NCBI GenBank assembly: GCA_036498565.1
Contig: DASYFG010000004.1
Coordinates: forward strand, 496,001-560,000
DNA from: DASYFG01 sp036498565
GTDB taxonomy: Bacteria; Bacillota; Bacilli; Lactobacillales; Lactobacillaceae
Reading direction: 5' to 3'
DNA length: 64,000 bases
Shown: piece after piece, positions 36,501 to 45,290 of the stretch
How positions within the stretch are numbered: position 1 is the first letter of the stretch
Layout: each line of letters starts with the position of its first letter
The notes under the pieces: generated by a model
Databases searched by the model: none
Seen by the model: the letters and a program-made list of their open reading frames with translations, nothing else
What the model was told of the DNA's origin: nothing
Position numbers and translations under genes: made by a program

Positions 36501-36746
36501 TCAAGCACGACGGCCAAGCACAAAGCTCACAATTGCGACCAAAATCACAGCCCCAATGATTGACGGAATAACCGCCATACCAGCGACAATCGGTCCCCAT
36601 ACACCGAGTAGACTTTCACCCAACCATGAGCCAATTAAACCAGCCAAAATGTTACTAATCCACCCCATAGCGCCGCCGTTACTCGTTAAAACACCAGCAA
36701 TTGCACCGATAATTCCACCAACAATCAAAACCCATAATAAATGCAT
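36501..36746 (-). CDS. GlsB/YeaQ/YmgE family small membrane protein
   Basis: An 81-residue hydrophobic protein with about three transmembrane segments. Glycine-rich stretches (LIVGGIIGAIAGVLTSNGG; GWISNILAGLIGSWLGESLLG) are those of the transglycosylase-associated GlsB family, linked to stress tolerance in Firmicutes. The start at 36746 is fixed by GGAGGAAAG five bases upstream; longer in-frame extensions have no such signal. Biochemical role unknown. It lies between the sugar transporter and pyruvate oxidase genes. Confidence 0.88.
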   Translation of the reverse strand: MHLLWVLIVGGIIGAIAGVLTSNGGAMGWISNILAGLIGSWLGESLLGVWGPIVAGMAVIPSIIGAVILVAIVSFVLGRRA

Positions 36747-36768
36747 CTGTCTTTCCTCCAATTTCAAC

Positions 36769-38160
36769 TTAAACATGCGCTTTTTTAACCGCCACCGGCT
36801 TTGAATCACCGCGGAAATCTGCTTCAATTTCTTCCAAACTTTCACCAGATGTCTCAGGGACAAACTGGCGAATAAAGATTAACGCGACCAAGGCCACGCC
36901 GGCGAAGAGATAAAACGTGCCCGATAAACCAATATTTGCCAGCAAACTTGGTACGAACAAACCGATGGCAAAATTCGTCAACCACATCACCAAAACAGCA
37001 ATGCCCATGCCAAATCCGCGTGCGGTTTGTGGAAAAACTTCTGACAACAATAGCCACGTGGTTGGCGCAATCATGCCTTGATTAAAGAGCATGAACAAAA
37101 CCGTCATCAACAAAATCCAATATGGGAATAATCCTTGATGTGGCAGCCATGCGCTCGTGACACCAATGAGCAAGTGGACGACCATCACACTCGCAAAACC
37201 AGCAAATAACAATTGTCGTACACCAAAGCGTTTCATCAAATAAATCCCACCAAATGTCGCCGCAACTGAGATGACTCCGTTGGCAATATTAGCCACAATC
37301 GCCGCATTACTGCTAAAACCAGCATCGGTTAAAATTTGTGTCCCGTAGTACATCACGGCATTGACACCACCTAATTGATTTAGCATAGCGATACCAATTG
37401 CAATCAACAATACTCGCCGGAACCAGCTGACTTTTAGCAAATGCCACTGTGAATTTTGTGATTTATTTTCTGCCAAACCCGCTTCAATTAAGGCTAATTC
37501 TTCCGGCGCTTTGTCACCATGGATGTGGATTAAGACTTCCGTTGCGCGTTTGGTATAACCTTTCATCACAAGCCAACGCGGACTTTCGGGCATGCGCGCC
37601 ATGCTGATGAATAAAGCAATCGCGGGCAAAGCCGCCACTGACAACATCCAACGCCAAATGCCGGGTTGATCCGTGAAACTCACCATTAAAATCGCATTCA
37701 TCACAAACGCCAATAATTGTCCAGAAACAATCATCAATTCGTTACGGGTAACAAAGCGCCCTCGTTCATCCGTCGGCGCCATTTCAGCCAAATAAGCCGG
37801 CACCGTAACCGAAGCGCCCCCAACTGCCAAACCAAGAATAAAGCGAAAACCACTAATCACCACCATATCAGGCGATAAAGCAGCTCCGATTGTGCCCAGT
37901 AAAAACACAACCGCCAAAACCATCAACAAACGTCGCCGACCATACCGGTCTGCCAAACGCCCTCCGGTAAATGCCCCAATCGCCGCCCCAAACAGCAAAC
38001 TACTGGTGACAACTCCCTGTCCAGCCGCATCCAAATTCAATTGATCCGGGCGTGACATCGTCGGCAACGCGCCGTTAATCACCCCAGTATCATAACCAAA
38101 CAAAATCGCCCCAAACGTCGCCGATGTGGCAATTTGTCGTAGAAAACGTTGATTTGTCAT
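36769..38160 (-). CDS. Sugar porter family MFS transporter
   Basis: A 463-residue protein with 12 predicted membrane segments. The sugar porter signatures are visible: GGRLADRYGRRR after the second helix, PESPRWLVMKGY after the sixth, RFGVRQLL-type loop and VPETSGESLEEIE at the C-terminus. Relatives carry xylose, arabinose, galactose or inositol by proton symport. The start at 38160 follows AGGAGG at a good distance. It begins 1 base after the glycosyltransferase gene, suggesting one transcript. Substrate unknown. Confidence 0.9.
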   Translation of the reverse strand: MTNQRFLRQIATSATFGAILFGYDTGVINGALPTMSRPDQLNLDAAGQGVVTSSLLFGAAIGAFTGGRLADRYGRRRLLMVLAVVFLLGTIGAALSPDMVVISGFRFILGLAVGGASVTVPAYLAEMAPTDERGRFVTRNELMIVSGQLLAFVMNAILMVSFTDQPGIWRWMLSVAALPAIALFISMARMPESPRWLVMKGYTKRATEVLIHIHGDKAPEELALIEAGLAENKSQNSQWHLLKVSWFRRVLLIAIGIAMLNQLGGVNAVMYYGTQILTDAGFSSNAAIVANIANGVISVAATFGGIYLMKRFGVRQLLFAGFASVMVVHLLIGVTSAWLPHQGLFPYWILLMTVLFMLFNQGMIAPTTWLLLSEVFPQTARGFGMGIAVLVMWLTNFAIGLFVPSLLANIGLSGTFYLFAGVALVALIFIRQFVPETSGESLEEIEADFRGDSKPVAVKKAHV

Positions 38161-38161
38161 G

Positions 38162-39349
38162 TTACTTGACCTCCTGAACTGTCGTCGTTTGGTCAGCATC
38201 GGTTACCACAAGCTGATCTAAAATCGTCAAGAATTGACTAATCGTCTTTTCCCAAGAAACGTCTTGCAAATGACTTTTTGCACGTTGCGTTAATTGTGCT
38301 AGTTCGGCTGGTTTTTCGACTAAGCGCGCCAACACTTTGGCCAACTTCGTAGCATCAATTTCCGTTTCAATGACAGAATCAGGTGCAAAGAAAGCCGGAC
38401 CAGATCCTTCTACAAAATCAATCACCGGCAAGCCGGTTGCCATCATTTCATAAGGAATTAACGACAAATTCGTCATCGACGGCACAAGACCGAAGTCGAC
38501 TTTTTGATAGAGCTCATTGAGCGCTTTTTTATCTAATTTGCCAAGATTTTCGCCGACAATCACAGGATCTGATTGGTCGGAACCGAAGAAATAAAAGTCA
38601 CTGTCAATACCATGTTCGCGCAAAGCCGTTTGCAATTCACGGGCAAATAATTGCGCCACAATCGGTGCACGACGCGGACTAGGCGTCTTGGTGTAAATGG
38701 CAAACCGTAGTTTGTCCTGCGTTTCATATTGGTTAAAATCACGTGTTTTAAACGCATAACCGCTCGTATCACCAGGAAAATCTATCGCATCTAATTGACC
38801 AACAGGTTGAGCCAATTCCTGAATTTTTTGTTTATTCCATTCACCAAGCGACACCATGTGCAAGCCCATTTCATAGGTTTTACGCGCCAAAATACTTTGA
38901 TCACCGAATGGATAAAAATAAGGTTCATAATCTTGCACAAAGTACATTTTGTACCCAGGAAAATCCTTAATCACATAAGCCGATTCCCACAGGGTAGCAA
39001 TCCAAATATCTGATTGATGTTCGCCCAGATGAGTCATGTCCAAAAATTCACCCTGCACGTCAGCATAATTGCCTTGCGCATTGCGCCGCATCGAGTCTTC
39101 AGATTGCGGGCGGTAACTCAAATAATACACGTCGTAACCCGCTTTTTGTAAGGCGGTTCCAAGATGCAACATCGTTGTTTGTCCACCGTCAAAACGTATA
39201 ACGCCGGTCGTGACAAACGTAATACTTTTGGGTTTAACCGGGAGCTGCTGCTCGACCGGCTTAAAATTGAAATAATCTACTAAATCTTCATACAGCGTGA
39301 TATCACCTTGTTCAACATCACGATAAACCGGTTCTGCCATTTCTGTCAT
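38162..39349 (-). CDS. Glycosyltransferase, GT-B fold, WsaF/rhamnosyl-type
   Basis: A 395-residue cytoplasmic protein. FVTTGVIRFDGGQTTMLHLG (about 45-64) is the nucleotide-sugar-transferase N-domain glycine-rich loop, and the C-domain has FGLVPSMTNLSLIPYEMMATGLPVI near 295-320, which matches family 4-like glycosyltransferases acting on cell-surface polysaccharides. The segment YFVQDYEPYFYP resembles WsaF-like rhamnosyltransferases. It is alone, not in a polysaccharide cluster, and directly precedes a sugar transporter gene. The start at 39349 has GAGGG six bases before it. Confidence 0.8.
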   Translation of the reverse strand: MTEMAEPVYRDVEQGDITLYEDLVDYFNFKPVEQQLPVKPKSITFVTTGVIRFDGGQTTMLHLGTALQKAGYDVYYLSYRPQSEDSMRRNAQGNYADVQGEFLDMTHLGEHQSDIWIATLWESAYVIKDFPGYKMYFVQDYEPYFYPFGDQSILARKTYEMGLHMVSLGEWNKQKIQELAQPVGQLDAIDFPGDTSGYAFKTRDFNQYETQDKLRFAIYTKTPSPRRAPIVAQLFARELQTALREHGIDSDFYFFGSDQSDPVIVGENLGKLDKKALNELYQKVDFGLVPSMTNLSLIPYEMMATGLPVIDFVEGSGPAFFAPDSVIETEIDATKLAKVLARLVEKPAELAQLTQRAKSHLQDVSWEKTISQFLTILDQLVVTDADQTTTVQEVK

Positions 39350-39481
39350 AATGTACCCTCGCTTCCCTTCAAGAAAAAAATTACTTGGCAAAAACTAAAA
39401 TACAGGACTGTCGACAATCGTCTGTGTAAGATAAAACAAATTTGTATACCCTTTAATGATAACACTCTCATTTTAGGCTGT

Positions 39482-39512
39482 CAAAAAAAGCGACTAAAAA
39501 TAAGTCGCTTTT
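39482..39512 (-). terminator. Terminator after aroE
   Basis: Stem AAGCGACTTATTTTTAGTCGCTT followed by a T-run on the minus strand, just beyond the aroE stop. Confidence 0.9.
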
Positions 39513-39530
39513 GTATAAATTTCCAGCTTT

Positions 39531-40355
39531 TTAATTGGCGTTAGTGGTGATCGCATTGGTCATAATCGTGCGATCTGGGGTTTGACCAGTCCAGATTTCA
39601 AAGCTTAAGGCGCCTTGTCCGACCAGCATTGGTAAGCCATTTTGGGTGGCAAGTTGTAAATTATTTGCCATCGTCAACAACGTCGTTGGTTCTGCGCGAT
39701 AAATTAAATCCACCACCAAAGCTGTTGTTGGCAAAGCGCGTAATTGCACCAACGACAACGGGCTTGCCAAATCGCGCATCCCCACCGTTGTGGCGTTAAT
39801 CACCAAATCAGCTTGCGCCAGCGCGTCCATCACCCCTGCCTCATCCGCCAAATCTTGTAACGTTGCATCCGCCAAATCCGCAACTTGGGCCACTTTGACT
39901 GCCCAATCTTCGCGTTTGCGATTCAACACAATGAGCTTGGTCACGCCGTATTTGGCCGCTGTGGCCATGATTGACCGCGCAGCGCCGCCCGTTCCAATCA
40001 ACACAACCGTCTTCACGTCGTGTTGTAACGCTTGCCAAAAACCGTCGCCGTCCGTTGAATACCCGACCAAACGACCGTCTACAACTTTGACCGTGTTAAC
40101 CGCTTGCAACTTTTCCGCCAACGAATCAAGTTCATCCAGATACGATAAAATTGCCGTTTTAAAAGGCGTCGACACGTTAAAGCCACCCGCGTTCAACGCG
40201 CGCAAGCCTTTCACCGCCACGCCTAAATCCGTGCGCGCCACTTCGAACGGCAAATACGTCGCCTCAATTTTCGCCGCTGCAAAAGCGGCGTTTTGCATGG
40301 CAGGTGATTTTGAATGCAAGGCCGGATTGGCCAGCAAACCGAATAATTGTGTCAT
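39531..40355 (-). CDS. aroE: Shikimate dehydrogenase
   Basis: A 274-residue NADP(H)-dependent enzyme that reduces 3-dehydroshikimate. The shikimate site is LANPALHSKSPAMQN (7-21), GGFNVSTPFKTAIL (about 57-70) holds the catalytic lysine, and IGTGGAARSIM (about 120-130) is the cofactor loop. It starts right at the stop of the ABC-F gene. Some shikimate dehydrogenase paralogues act on quinate; no other aro gene is in the window. Confidence 0.93.
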   Translation of the reverse strand: MTQLFGLLANPALHSKSPAMQNAAFAAAKIEATYLPFEVARTDLGVAVKGLRALNAGGFNVSTPFKTAILSYLDELDSLAEKLQAVNTVKVVDGRLVGYSTDGDGFWQALQHDVKTVVLIGTGGAARSIMATAAKYGVTKLIVLNRKREDWAVKVAQVADLADATLQDLADEAGVMDALAQADLVINATTVGMRDLASPLSLVQLRALPTTALVVDLIYRAEPTTLLTMANNLQLATQNGLPMLVGQGALSFEIWTGQTPDRTIMTNAITTNAN

Positions 40356-42236
40356 TTAGCCCTCCACTAATTCGCTGAGTTCTTCCCAGCGCGTCATTTT
40401 GGCGAGAAGTTCGTCGTTGACGAGATCCAATTCGTTTTGTAGTTCAGTTAGTTTCGTGTATTGCGTGACCACCGTCGCCATTTCGGCTTCAATATCGGCA
40501 GCCCGTTGCTCTAAGGCCGCAATTTCATCTTCGATGACCGCCCATTCGCGTTGCTCATTGTAGCTGAGTTTTTTCTTGGTTTTTGGCTTTTCTTGCACTG
40601 GTTTTGGTTTGGCAGTGACCAACTGTTCGGGTACTTGTTGTGCCAAATATTCAGTGAACAAGCCGTCAAAACGGCTGATATCGCCTTTGCCATTGAAGAC
40701 ATATAATTCGTTGGCGACTTTATCCAAGAAATAACGATCGTGGCTGACCGTCAAAACCGCGCCCGCAAAGCCGCTCAAGAAGTCTTCCAAAACCGTCAAC
40801 GTGCCAATATCCAAATCATTGGTCGGTTCGTCAAGCAACAACACATTTGGCTGTTGCAAAAGAAGTTTCAACAAGTACAAACGTCGTTTTTCCCCGCCGG
40901 AAAGCTTGCGAATCAACGTGCCATGCATGAAACTTGGGAACAAAAATTGTTCGAGCAATTCACTGACCGACACGCGATTGCCGTCTTTGTCGACAATTGA
41001 GCTGGCCACTTCCGATAAATATTCAATCACGCGTTTGTCGTCTGGAATCGGTTCAGTTTGTTGCGTGTAGTACGCGAGTTTGACGGTTTCGCCGATTTCA
41101 ATCGTGCCACTTGTTAACGGCAATTTGCCAGCAATCGCATTTAAAAAGGTTGATTTCCCCGCACCATTGGCACCCGTAATCCCGATGCGCGCATGCGGTG
41201 CCACGCGCAAATTAAAGTCACGCAAAATCGTTTTATCAGCGAATTGCAACGTCGCATTCTCAACAATAATCACTTTTTTGCCCAAACGACTCTGCCCGAG
41301 ATTTACCTGCACATCGTCATCTAGTTGCAACGTGTTGCGATTGGCTTCCAATTCTGCAAACGCATTTTCACGCGCAGTTTGTTTGGTCGTACGGGCGCGT
41401 GCTGATTTGCGCATCCACGCCAATTCTTGTTGGTACAACCGATCTTGTTTGTGCTCCGCCACTTTTGCCTGCGCCACACGCTCGGCTTTACCGGAAACAT
41501 ACGCTTGATAATTGCCTTGATATTCGTATAATTCACCAAACGACAATTCAAACACGCGCGTCGCCACTGCATCTAAGAAATAGCGATCGTGCGTCACAAA
41601 CAACAGCGCGCCTTTGTAATTGGCGAGATATTTTTCCAACCATTCAATCGAATCAAAATCCAAATGGTTCGTCGGTTCATCCAAAATCAACAAATCCGGC
41701 GCCTGCACCAAAACTTGCGCCAACCCGGCACGCTTTTTTTGCCCACCAGAAAGTTGCGCAATCGGCTTTTGCCAATCATTTTCTGACAAATGCAATTGCG
41801 TCAAAATCGTTTTCACTTGCGCTTCCAAAGTCCACGCATCGTGTTGATTCATCGCTGCTTGCGCCCGTTCAAAACGCGTTTGCACACGATCATCGGTTGG
41901 ATTTGCACTAAATAACCGCAACGCCTCATCATAATTGCGCAACACGCCAAACACCGCTTGTTCACCGCTCAAAACCGCTTGCATCAACGTCTCATCAGGA
42001 TTCAAAGCCGGCATCTGCGTTAAATAACCTATCGTGTAATCATTTTGCGTGGTAATCGTGCCGCGATCCGCTGGCACCACACCAGTAATGGCGTTCAAAA
42101 GCGATGTTTTTCCGCTACCATTCACGCCCAAAAGCCCGACCCGATCGCCTTGTGTCAACAAAAAAGACACATCCGAAAACAGCGTCTTTTCCCCGTACGT
42201 ACTTGTTAAATTATCTACTCGAAATTGTTTTACCAT
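40356..42236 (-). CDS. ABC-F family ribosome-associated ATPase (Uup-like)
   Basis: A 626-residue cytoplasmic protein with two ATP-binding cassettes and no membrane segments. Walker A motifs are GVNGSGKTS (about 36-44) and GANGAGKST (about 345-353); signature motifs LSGGQKKRAGLAQ and LSGGEKRRLYLLK; and an arginine-rich linker near 250-300. The C-terminal coiled coil (about 550-625) follows the Uup type. ABC-F proteins act on stalled ribosomes or give antibiotic protection. The ATG at 42236 lies only about one base after the predicted start of transcription; the ATG further upstream (42290) would have to cross a terminator. Confidence 0.93.
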   Translation of the reverse strand: MVKQFRVDNLTSTYGEKTLFSDVSFLLTQGDRVGLLGVNGSGKTSLLNAITGVVPADRGTITTQNDYTIGYLTQMPALNPDETLMQAVLSGEQAVFGVLRNYDEALRLFSANPTDDRVQTRFERAQAAMNQHDAWTLEAQVKTILTQLHLSENDWQKPIAQLSGGQKKRAGLAQVLVQAPDLLILDEPTNHLDFDSIEWLEKYLANYKGALLFVTHDRYFLDAVATRVFELSFGELYEYQGNYQAYVSGKAERVAQAKVAEHKQDRLYQQELAWMRKSARARTTKQTARENAFAELEANRNTLQLDDDVQVNLGQSRLGKKVIIVENATLQFADKTILRDFNLRVAPHARIGITGANGAGKSTFLNAIAGKLPLTSGTIEIGETVKLAYYTQQTEPIPDDKRVIEYLSEVASSIVDKDGNRVSVSELLEQFLFPSFMHGTLIRKLSGGEKRRLYLLKLLLQQPNVLLLDEPTNDLDIGTLTVLEDFLSGFAGAVLTVSHDRYFLDKVANELYVFNGKGDISRFDGLFTEYLAQQVPEQLVTAKPKPVQEKPKTKKKLSYNEQREWAVIEDEIAALEQRAADIEAEMATVVTQYTKLTELQNELDLVNDELLAKMTRWEELSELVEG

Positions 42237-42243
42237 GTGTTCT

Positions 42244-42252
42244 AGTATACCA
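42244..42252 (-). promoter_or_regulatory. Extended -10 promoter giving an almost leaderless ABC-F mRNA
   Basis: TGGTATACT is an extended -10 element (TGn plus TATACT). The predicted transcription start is 42237, one base before the ATG at 42236. No Shine-Dalgarno is found there. The TG motif overlaps the T-run of the preceding terminator, and there is no good -35. Confidence 0.65.
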
Positions 42253-42275
42253 AAAAAGCCCGCGCTTGCGGACTT
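42250..42275 (-). terminator. Terminator after the drug-type ABC exporter
   Basis: Stem GTCCGC/GCGGGC (with one G-U pair), four-base loop and six T on the minus strand, after the permease stop at 42283. Confidence 0.85.
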
Positions 42276-42282
42276 TCTCTCT

Positions 42283-43074
42283 TTAAACATTTTTGTTGTA
42301 AATCATGACCGTAATTGGCGCAATCACGACAACCATCGCGACACTCACCAACAAAACCCACGTCACTTCGCCAGTAAATTGCCCGTGGTTAGCGACTTCT
42401 TTGAACGCCGTAATCAAATGATTAACCGGGTTCACGCTCACAATGTGTTGCAAAATTTTTGGCATTGTCGTCGTTGGCACAAAGGCGCCAGATGCAAACG
42501 TCAAAACCATCATTCCGACTTGAGAAAGGGCCGCCACCGCTGAAGCTGATTTGACAAGTAACCCAATTAAAGCAAACAACCAGCTCATCGCAAACGTCAC
42601 CAACAACACCAATAAAATCGCAATAAAGGCATAACCCCAACCAGCTTCTGGCCGCCAGCCAATCAAAGTTCCGACACCTAATGAGACCGCCAAGGAAATC
42701 ACGTAACGCACCATATCAGCGACCAACAAACCCGCCAAAGGCGCAATACGTGCCATTGGCAACGAACGGAAGCGGTCAAACACACCCGTTTCCATGTCCT
42801 CACGCAACTGTGTGCCCGCACCACTTGCCGCCGACATCATCGATTGCACGAACACCCCCGGTACAATAATTGGCAAATAACTTTTCACGTCCCCACTAAT
42901 CGCACCACCGAATAAGTAAGTAAACATCAACATGAAAATCAACGGCATCAATGTCACGTCAAACCACTTTTCCGGTGTTTTGAAGAACACAATTAAACTG
43001 CGCTTTGCCATTTGTAAAATGTCGACAATGGCGCTGCCCAATGTCATATTTTTTTGATAAGTTCCTGTTTGCAT
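42283..43074 (-). CDS. ABC-2 type transporter permease (drug exporter)
   Basis: A 263-residue membrane protein with about six hydrophobic segments. The N-terminal FKTPEKWFDVTLMPLIFMLMFTY-like segment (shown in part) and the central FDRFRSLPMARIAPL motif (about 103-117) are typical of the daunorubicin-resistance permease DrrB family. It pairs with the ATPase gene ending at 43074, with which it shares one base. Substrate unknown. The pair is divergent from a MarR regulator. Confidence 0.92.
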   Translation of the reverse strand: MQTGTYQKNMTLGSAIVDILQMAKRSLIVFFKTPEKWFDVTLMPLIFMLMFTYLFGGAISGDVKSYLPIIVPGVFVQSMMSAASGAGTQLREDMETGVFDRFRSLPMARIAPLAGLLVADMVRYVISLAVSLGVGTLIGWRPEAGWGYAFIAILLVLLVTFAMSWLFALIGLLVKSASAVAALSQVGMMVLTFASGAFVPTTTMPKILQHIVSVNPVNHLITAFKEVANHGQFTGEVTWVLLVSVAMVVVIAPITVMIYNKNV

Positions 43075-44009
43075 TATTTTGCTCCTGTTAATTTCAAAAA
43101 GACTTCATCCAAAGACGGCTTGCGTACGCCAAATTGCCCAACGTTGATGCCTTCGTCTTTTAGCGCCACCAAAATGTCCAACATCGCATGCGTGTCGCTA
43201 ATCGCCACGGACAATGTCGTCATTTCTGGCAAAGCCACTGGTTGTGCGCCAGTTATTTGACGAATAACATCACTAGCCACGCCCATCAAATTGGCGTCTT
43301 CTAATTCCACTTCAAAATAAGTGTCGCCGATTTGGGCTTTTAATTCATCGGCCGTGCCTTGTGCGACAATCACGCCACGATCAATCACCGCGATGTGGTC
43401 AGCCAATTGATCCGCTTCTTCCAAATATTGCGTCGTCAATAAAATCGTTGAGCCACTCTTCACCAAATCCCGAATCGTGTCCCACATTTCACCGCGCGTG
43501 CGGGGATCCAAACCAGTCGTCGGTTCATCCAAAAACACCAATTTTGGCTTCGTGATTAAACTCACCGCCAAATCCAACCGGCGCCGCATTCCACCAGAAA
43601 ATTCCTTAATCGGACGATCTTTGGCTTCTGTCAACGAGAATTGTTCAAGTAATTCCGTTGAGCGCGCCACAGCCGTGCCTTTGTCCAAACCATTCAAACG
43701 GGCAAAAACCATCAAATTTTGCCAACCGGATAATTCTTCATCGACCGACGCGTATTGCCCAGTCAAACCAATTAATTGGCGCACCTTGCTCGCTTGTTTT
43801 TGAATATCATAACCAAAAATCGTCGCATTGCCGCTAGTCAATGGCGCAAGTGTCGTAATCATCTTCAAAAAGGTTGATTTCCCTGCCCCGTTTGGGCCAA
43901 GAATCGCGAAGATTTCACCTTCTTTGACTTGCAACGAAATGCCATTCACGGCTTTCTTATTTTTAAAATGCTTCACCACATTGTGGGTTTCAATCGCATA
44001 AGTTGTCAT
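43074..44009 (-). CDS. ABC transporter ATP-binding protein, DrrA-type
   Basis: A 311-residue ATPase. Walker A is GPNGAGKST (about 38-46), signature FSGGMRRRLDLA (about 141-152) and Walker B LVFLDEPTTGLD (about 161-172). The 80-residue C-terminal extension after the cassette is characteristic of DrrA and related drug exporters. It is the first gene of a two-gene operon and reads divergently from marR at 44180, with operator-like palindromes between them. Confidence 0.94.
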   Translation of the reverse strand: MTTYAIETHNVVKHFKNKKAVNGISLQVKEGEIFAILGPNGAGKSTFLKMITTLAPLTSGNATIFGYDIQKQASKVRQLIGLTGQYASVDEELSGWQNLMVFARLNGLDKGTAVARSTELLEQFSLTEAKDRPIKEFSGGMRRRLDLAVSLITKPKLVFLDEPTTGLDPRTRGEMWDTIRDLVKSGSTILLTTQYLEEADQLADHIAVIDRGVIVAQGTADELKAQIGDTYFEVELEDANLMGVASDVIRQITGAQPVALPEMTTLSVAISDTHAMLDILVALKDEGINVGQFGVRKPSLDEVFLKLTGAK

Positions 44010-44067
44010 CTGTTTACTGCATCAAACCTCGCGTCCAAGGCTGGTGTTTTGCTCCTTCTTAATTTAC

Positions 44068-44117
44068 TCAGGCTACCTGACTTTTAGAATTATAAGCCCA
44101 CCTGATGAATTACGCAA
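44068..44117 (-). promoter_or_regulatory. Promoter and MarR-type operator of the ABC exporter
   Basis: TTGCGT (44117-44112), 17-base spacer, TATAAT (44094-44089) on the minus strand. A perfect palindrome TCAGGCTACCTGA (44068-44080) lies immediately downstream, at the predicted start of transcription, and a CCTGA half-site occurs in the spacer. Confidence 0.75.
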
Positions 44118-44124
44118 CCCTTTT

Positions 44125-44153
44125 TTTGAAAAAAGTTCGGTAACCTGATAAAA
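44125..44153 (+). promoter_or_regulatory. Promoter of marR with operator half-site
   Basis: TTGAAA (44125-44130), 17-base spacer, TAAAAT (44148-44153). The spacer contains GGTAACCTGA, related to the operator palindrome of the divergent promoter, suggesting autoregulation. Confidence 0.75.
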
Positions 44154-44179
44154 TAGAGATAATAAAGAGGTACTAACAG

Positions 44180-44632
44180 ATGAACGATCTAACGCCAATT
44201 CAAAAAATATTCTACTTTGTCAATATTTCACATCAATTCTATCGCGAAAAAATCAATTTGGGCGATCATATTTTGACGCATTTAAATATTGGTCAGGGAA
44301 AAATTTTGAACATTCTTGTGGATCAATCGCCAATTTCTCAAAAAGATTTGGTGGCGCAATTGGATATGAAACCGCAATCCGCTTCTGAACTATTACAAAA
44401 ACTCGAAAAAAAAGGTTTTATCACGCGCGAAAAATCCGAAACTGACAAGCGCGTCATGATTGTCACCCTAACAAAACACGGTTTGGCAACGACAAATCCA
44501 CATGATTCTTCCGATTTATTGCTCGATGCTTTAACGCCCGAAGAACAACAACAACTCGATGTTCTATTAACCAAAATGATCAAGCACATCGAACCAGAAT
44601 TACGCCATGAACACCATCATCCACCACATTAA
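44180..44632 (+). CDS. MarR family transcriptional regulator of the adjacent ABC exporter
   Basis: A 150-residue winged helix-turn-helix protein. The helix-turn-helix is about SQKDLVAQLDMKPQSASELL (54-73), and the wing has ITREKSETDKRVMIVTLT (about 81-98). It is the only plus-strand gene in the window and is divergent from the drug-type ABC exporter; shared operator-like sequences make it the likely local repressor. The ligand is unknown. The tail is His-rich (HEHHHPPH), which could bind metal or be incidental. Confidence 0.92.
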   Translation: MNDLTPIQKIFYFVNISHQFYREKINLGDHILTHLNIGQGKILNILVDQSPISQKDLVAQLDMKPQSASELLQKLEKKGFITREKSETDKRVMIVTLTKHGLATTNPHDSSDLLLDALTPEEQQQLDVLLTKMIKHIEPELRHEHHHPPH

Positions 44633-44633
44633 A

Positions 44634-44665
44634 AAAACGCTCGGCATTCAGCCGAGCGTTTTGTT
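44634..44665. terminator. Bidirectional terminator between marR and the heme-uptake operon
   Basis: Strong stem ACGCTCGGC/GCCGAGCGT with A-run on one side and T-rich run on the other. It lies between the convergent ends of marR (44632) and the ABC ATPase gene (44667), and can serve both. Confidence 0.9.
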
Positions 44666-44666
44666 T

Positions 44667-45290
44667 TTACAATATAAAATAACCATCCCGCGATCGCGTT
44701 ACCGTCACGGAAAACGTCTGCGACAACTCATCTGCCGTCAACAATTCATTGGTCGGCCCCGCCAAAATCTGTTGCTCACGCAACAACCAAACAAACTCCG
44801 CCACCTGAGCGGCTTGATTCAAATCATGCAACACCACCAAAATCGTTGTTTTAAGCTTTGGCAGTAACGCCAAAACTTGTTTTTGGTAACGTAAATCAAG
44901 CGCCGCTAACGGCTCGTCAAGTAATACCAGCGGCGCGTTTTGCAACAAAACAAATGCTAACCAGACTCGTTGTTGTTGCCCGCCTGACAAACTTTGCACA
45001 TCACGCGCCAACAATGGTTCTAACGCCAAGGCGGCAATCACATCTACTGCCAATCCAGCCGTCGCCCGACTTTGCCCCAGTGCCAATAAATCGGCGACCA
45101 GCATCGCGTCATACATCACATTTTTTTGGGGCAAATACGAACTAGCAGACACGCGCTGGGCTAACTCGGCCAACAAAGTGGACTTGCCACTACCATTTTC
45201 CCCCAACAAAACCGTGATTTGACCATCTGGTAAATTAAGCATCTCCGCCGTTAATAAATCACGCGGTAAAGTCACTTGCTTAAATTCCAT
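44667..45290 (-). CDS. Iron/heme-type ABC transporter ATP-binding protein (FecE-like)
   Basis: A 207-residue ATPase. Walker A is GENGSGKST (about 30-38), signature LSGGQQQRVWLA (about 103-114), Walker B LVLLDEPLAALDL. It is shorter than usual FecE/FhuC proteins (about 250), mainly in the helical region. The start at 45290 has GAGGTG 6 bases upstream and overlaps the permease gene by 11 bases. It ends the NEAT/heme operon and should energise the permease encoded just before it. Confidence 0.9.
   Translation of the reverse strand: MEFKQVTLPRDLLTAEMLNLPDGQITVLLGENGSGKSTLLAELAQRVSASSYLPQKNVMYDAMLVADLLALGQSRATAGLAVDVIAALALEPLLARDVQSLSGGQQQRVWLAFVLLQNAPLVLLDEPLAALDLRYQKQVLALLPKLKTTILVVLHDLNQAAQVAEFVWLLREQQILAGPTNELLTADELSQTFSVTVTRSRDGYFIL

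Noticed and set aside
36747..36863. N-terminal extension of the GlsB-like gene to 36863
   Set aside because: The extension overlaps the sugar transporter gene in another frame, is basic rather than membrane-like, and the internal ATG has a strong Shine-Dalgarno.
42236..42290. Upstream ATG at 42290 as the ABC-F start
   Set aside because: It would extend the protein through a terminator hairpin and adds residues not expected in ABC-F proteins.
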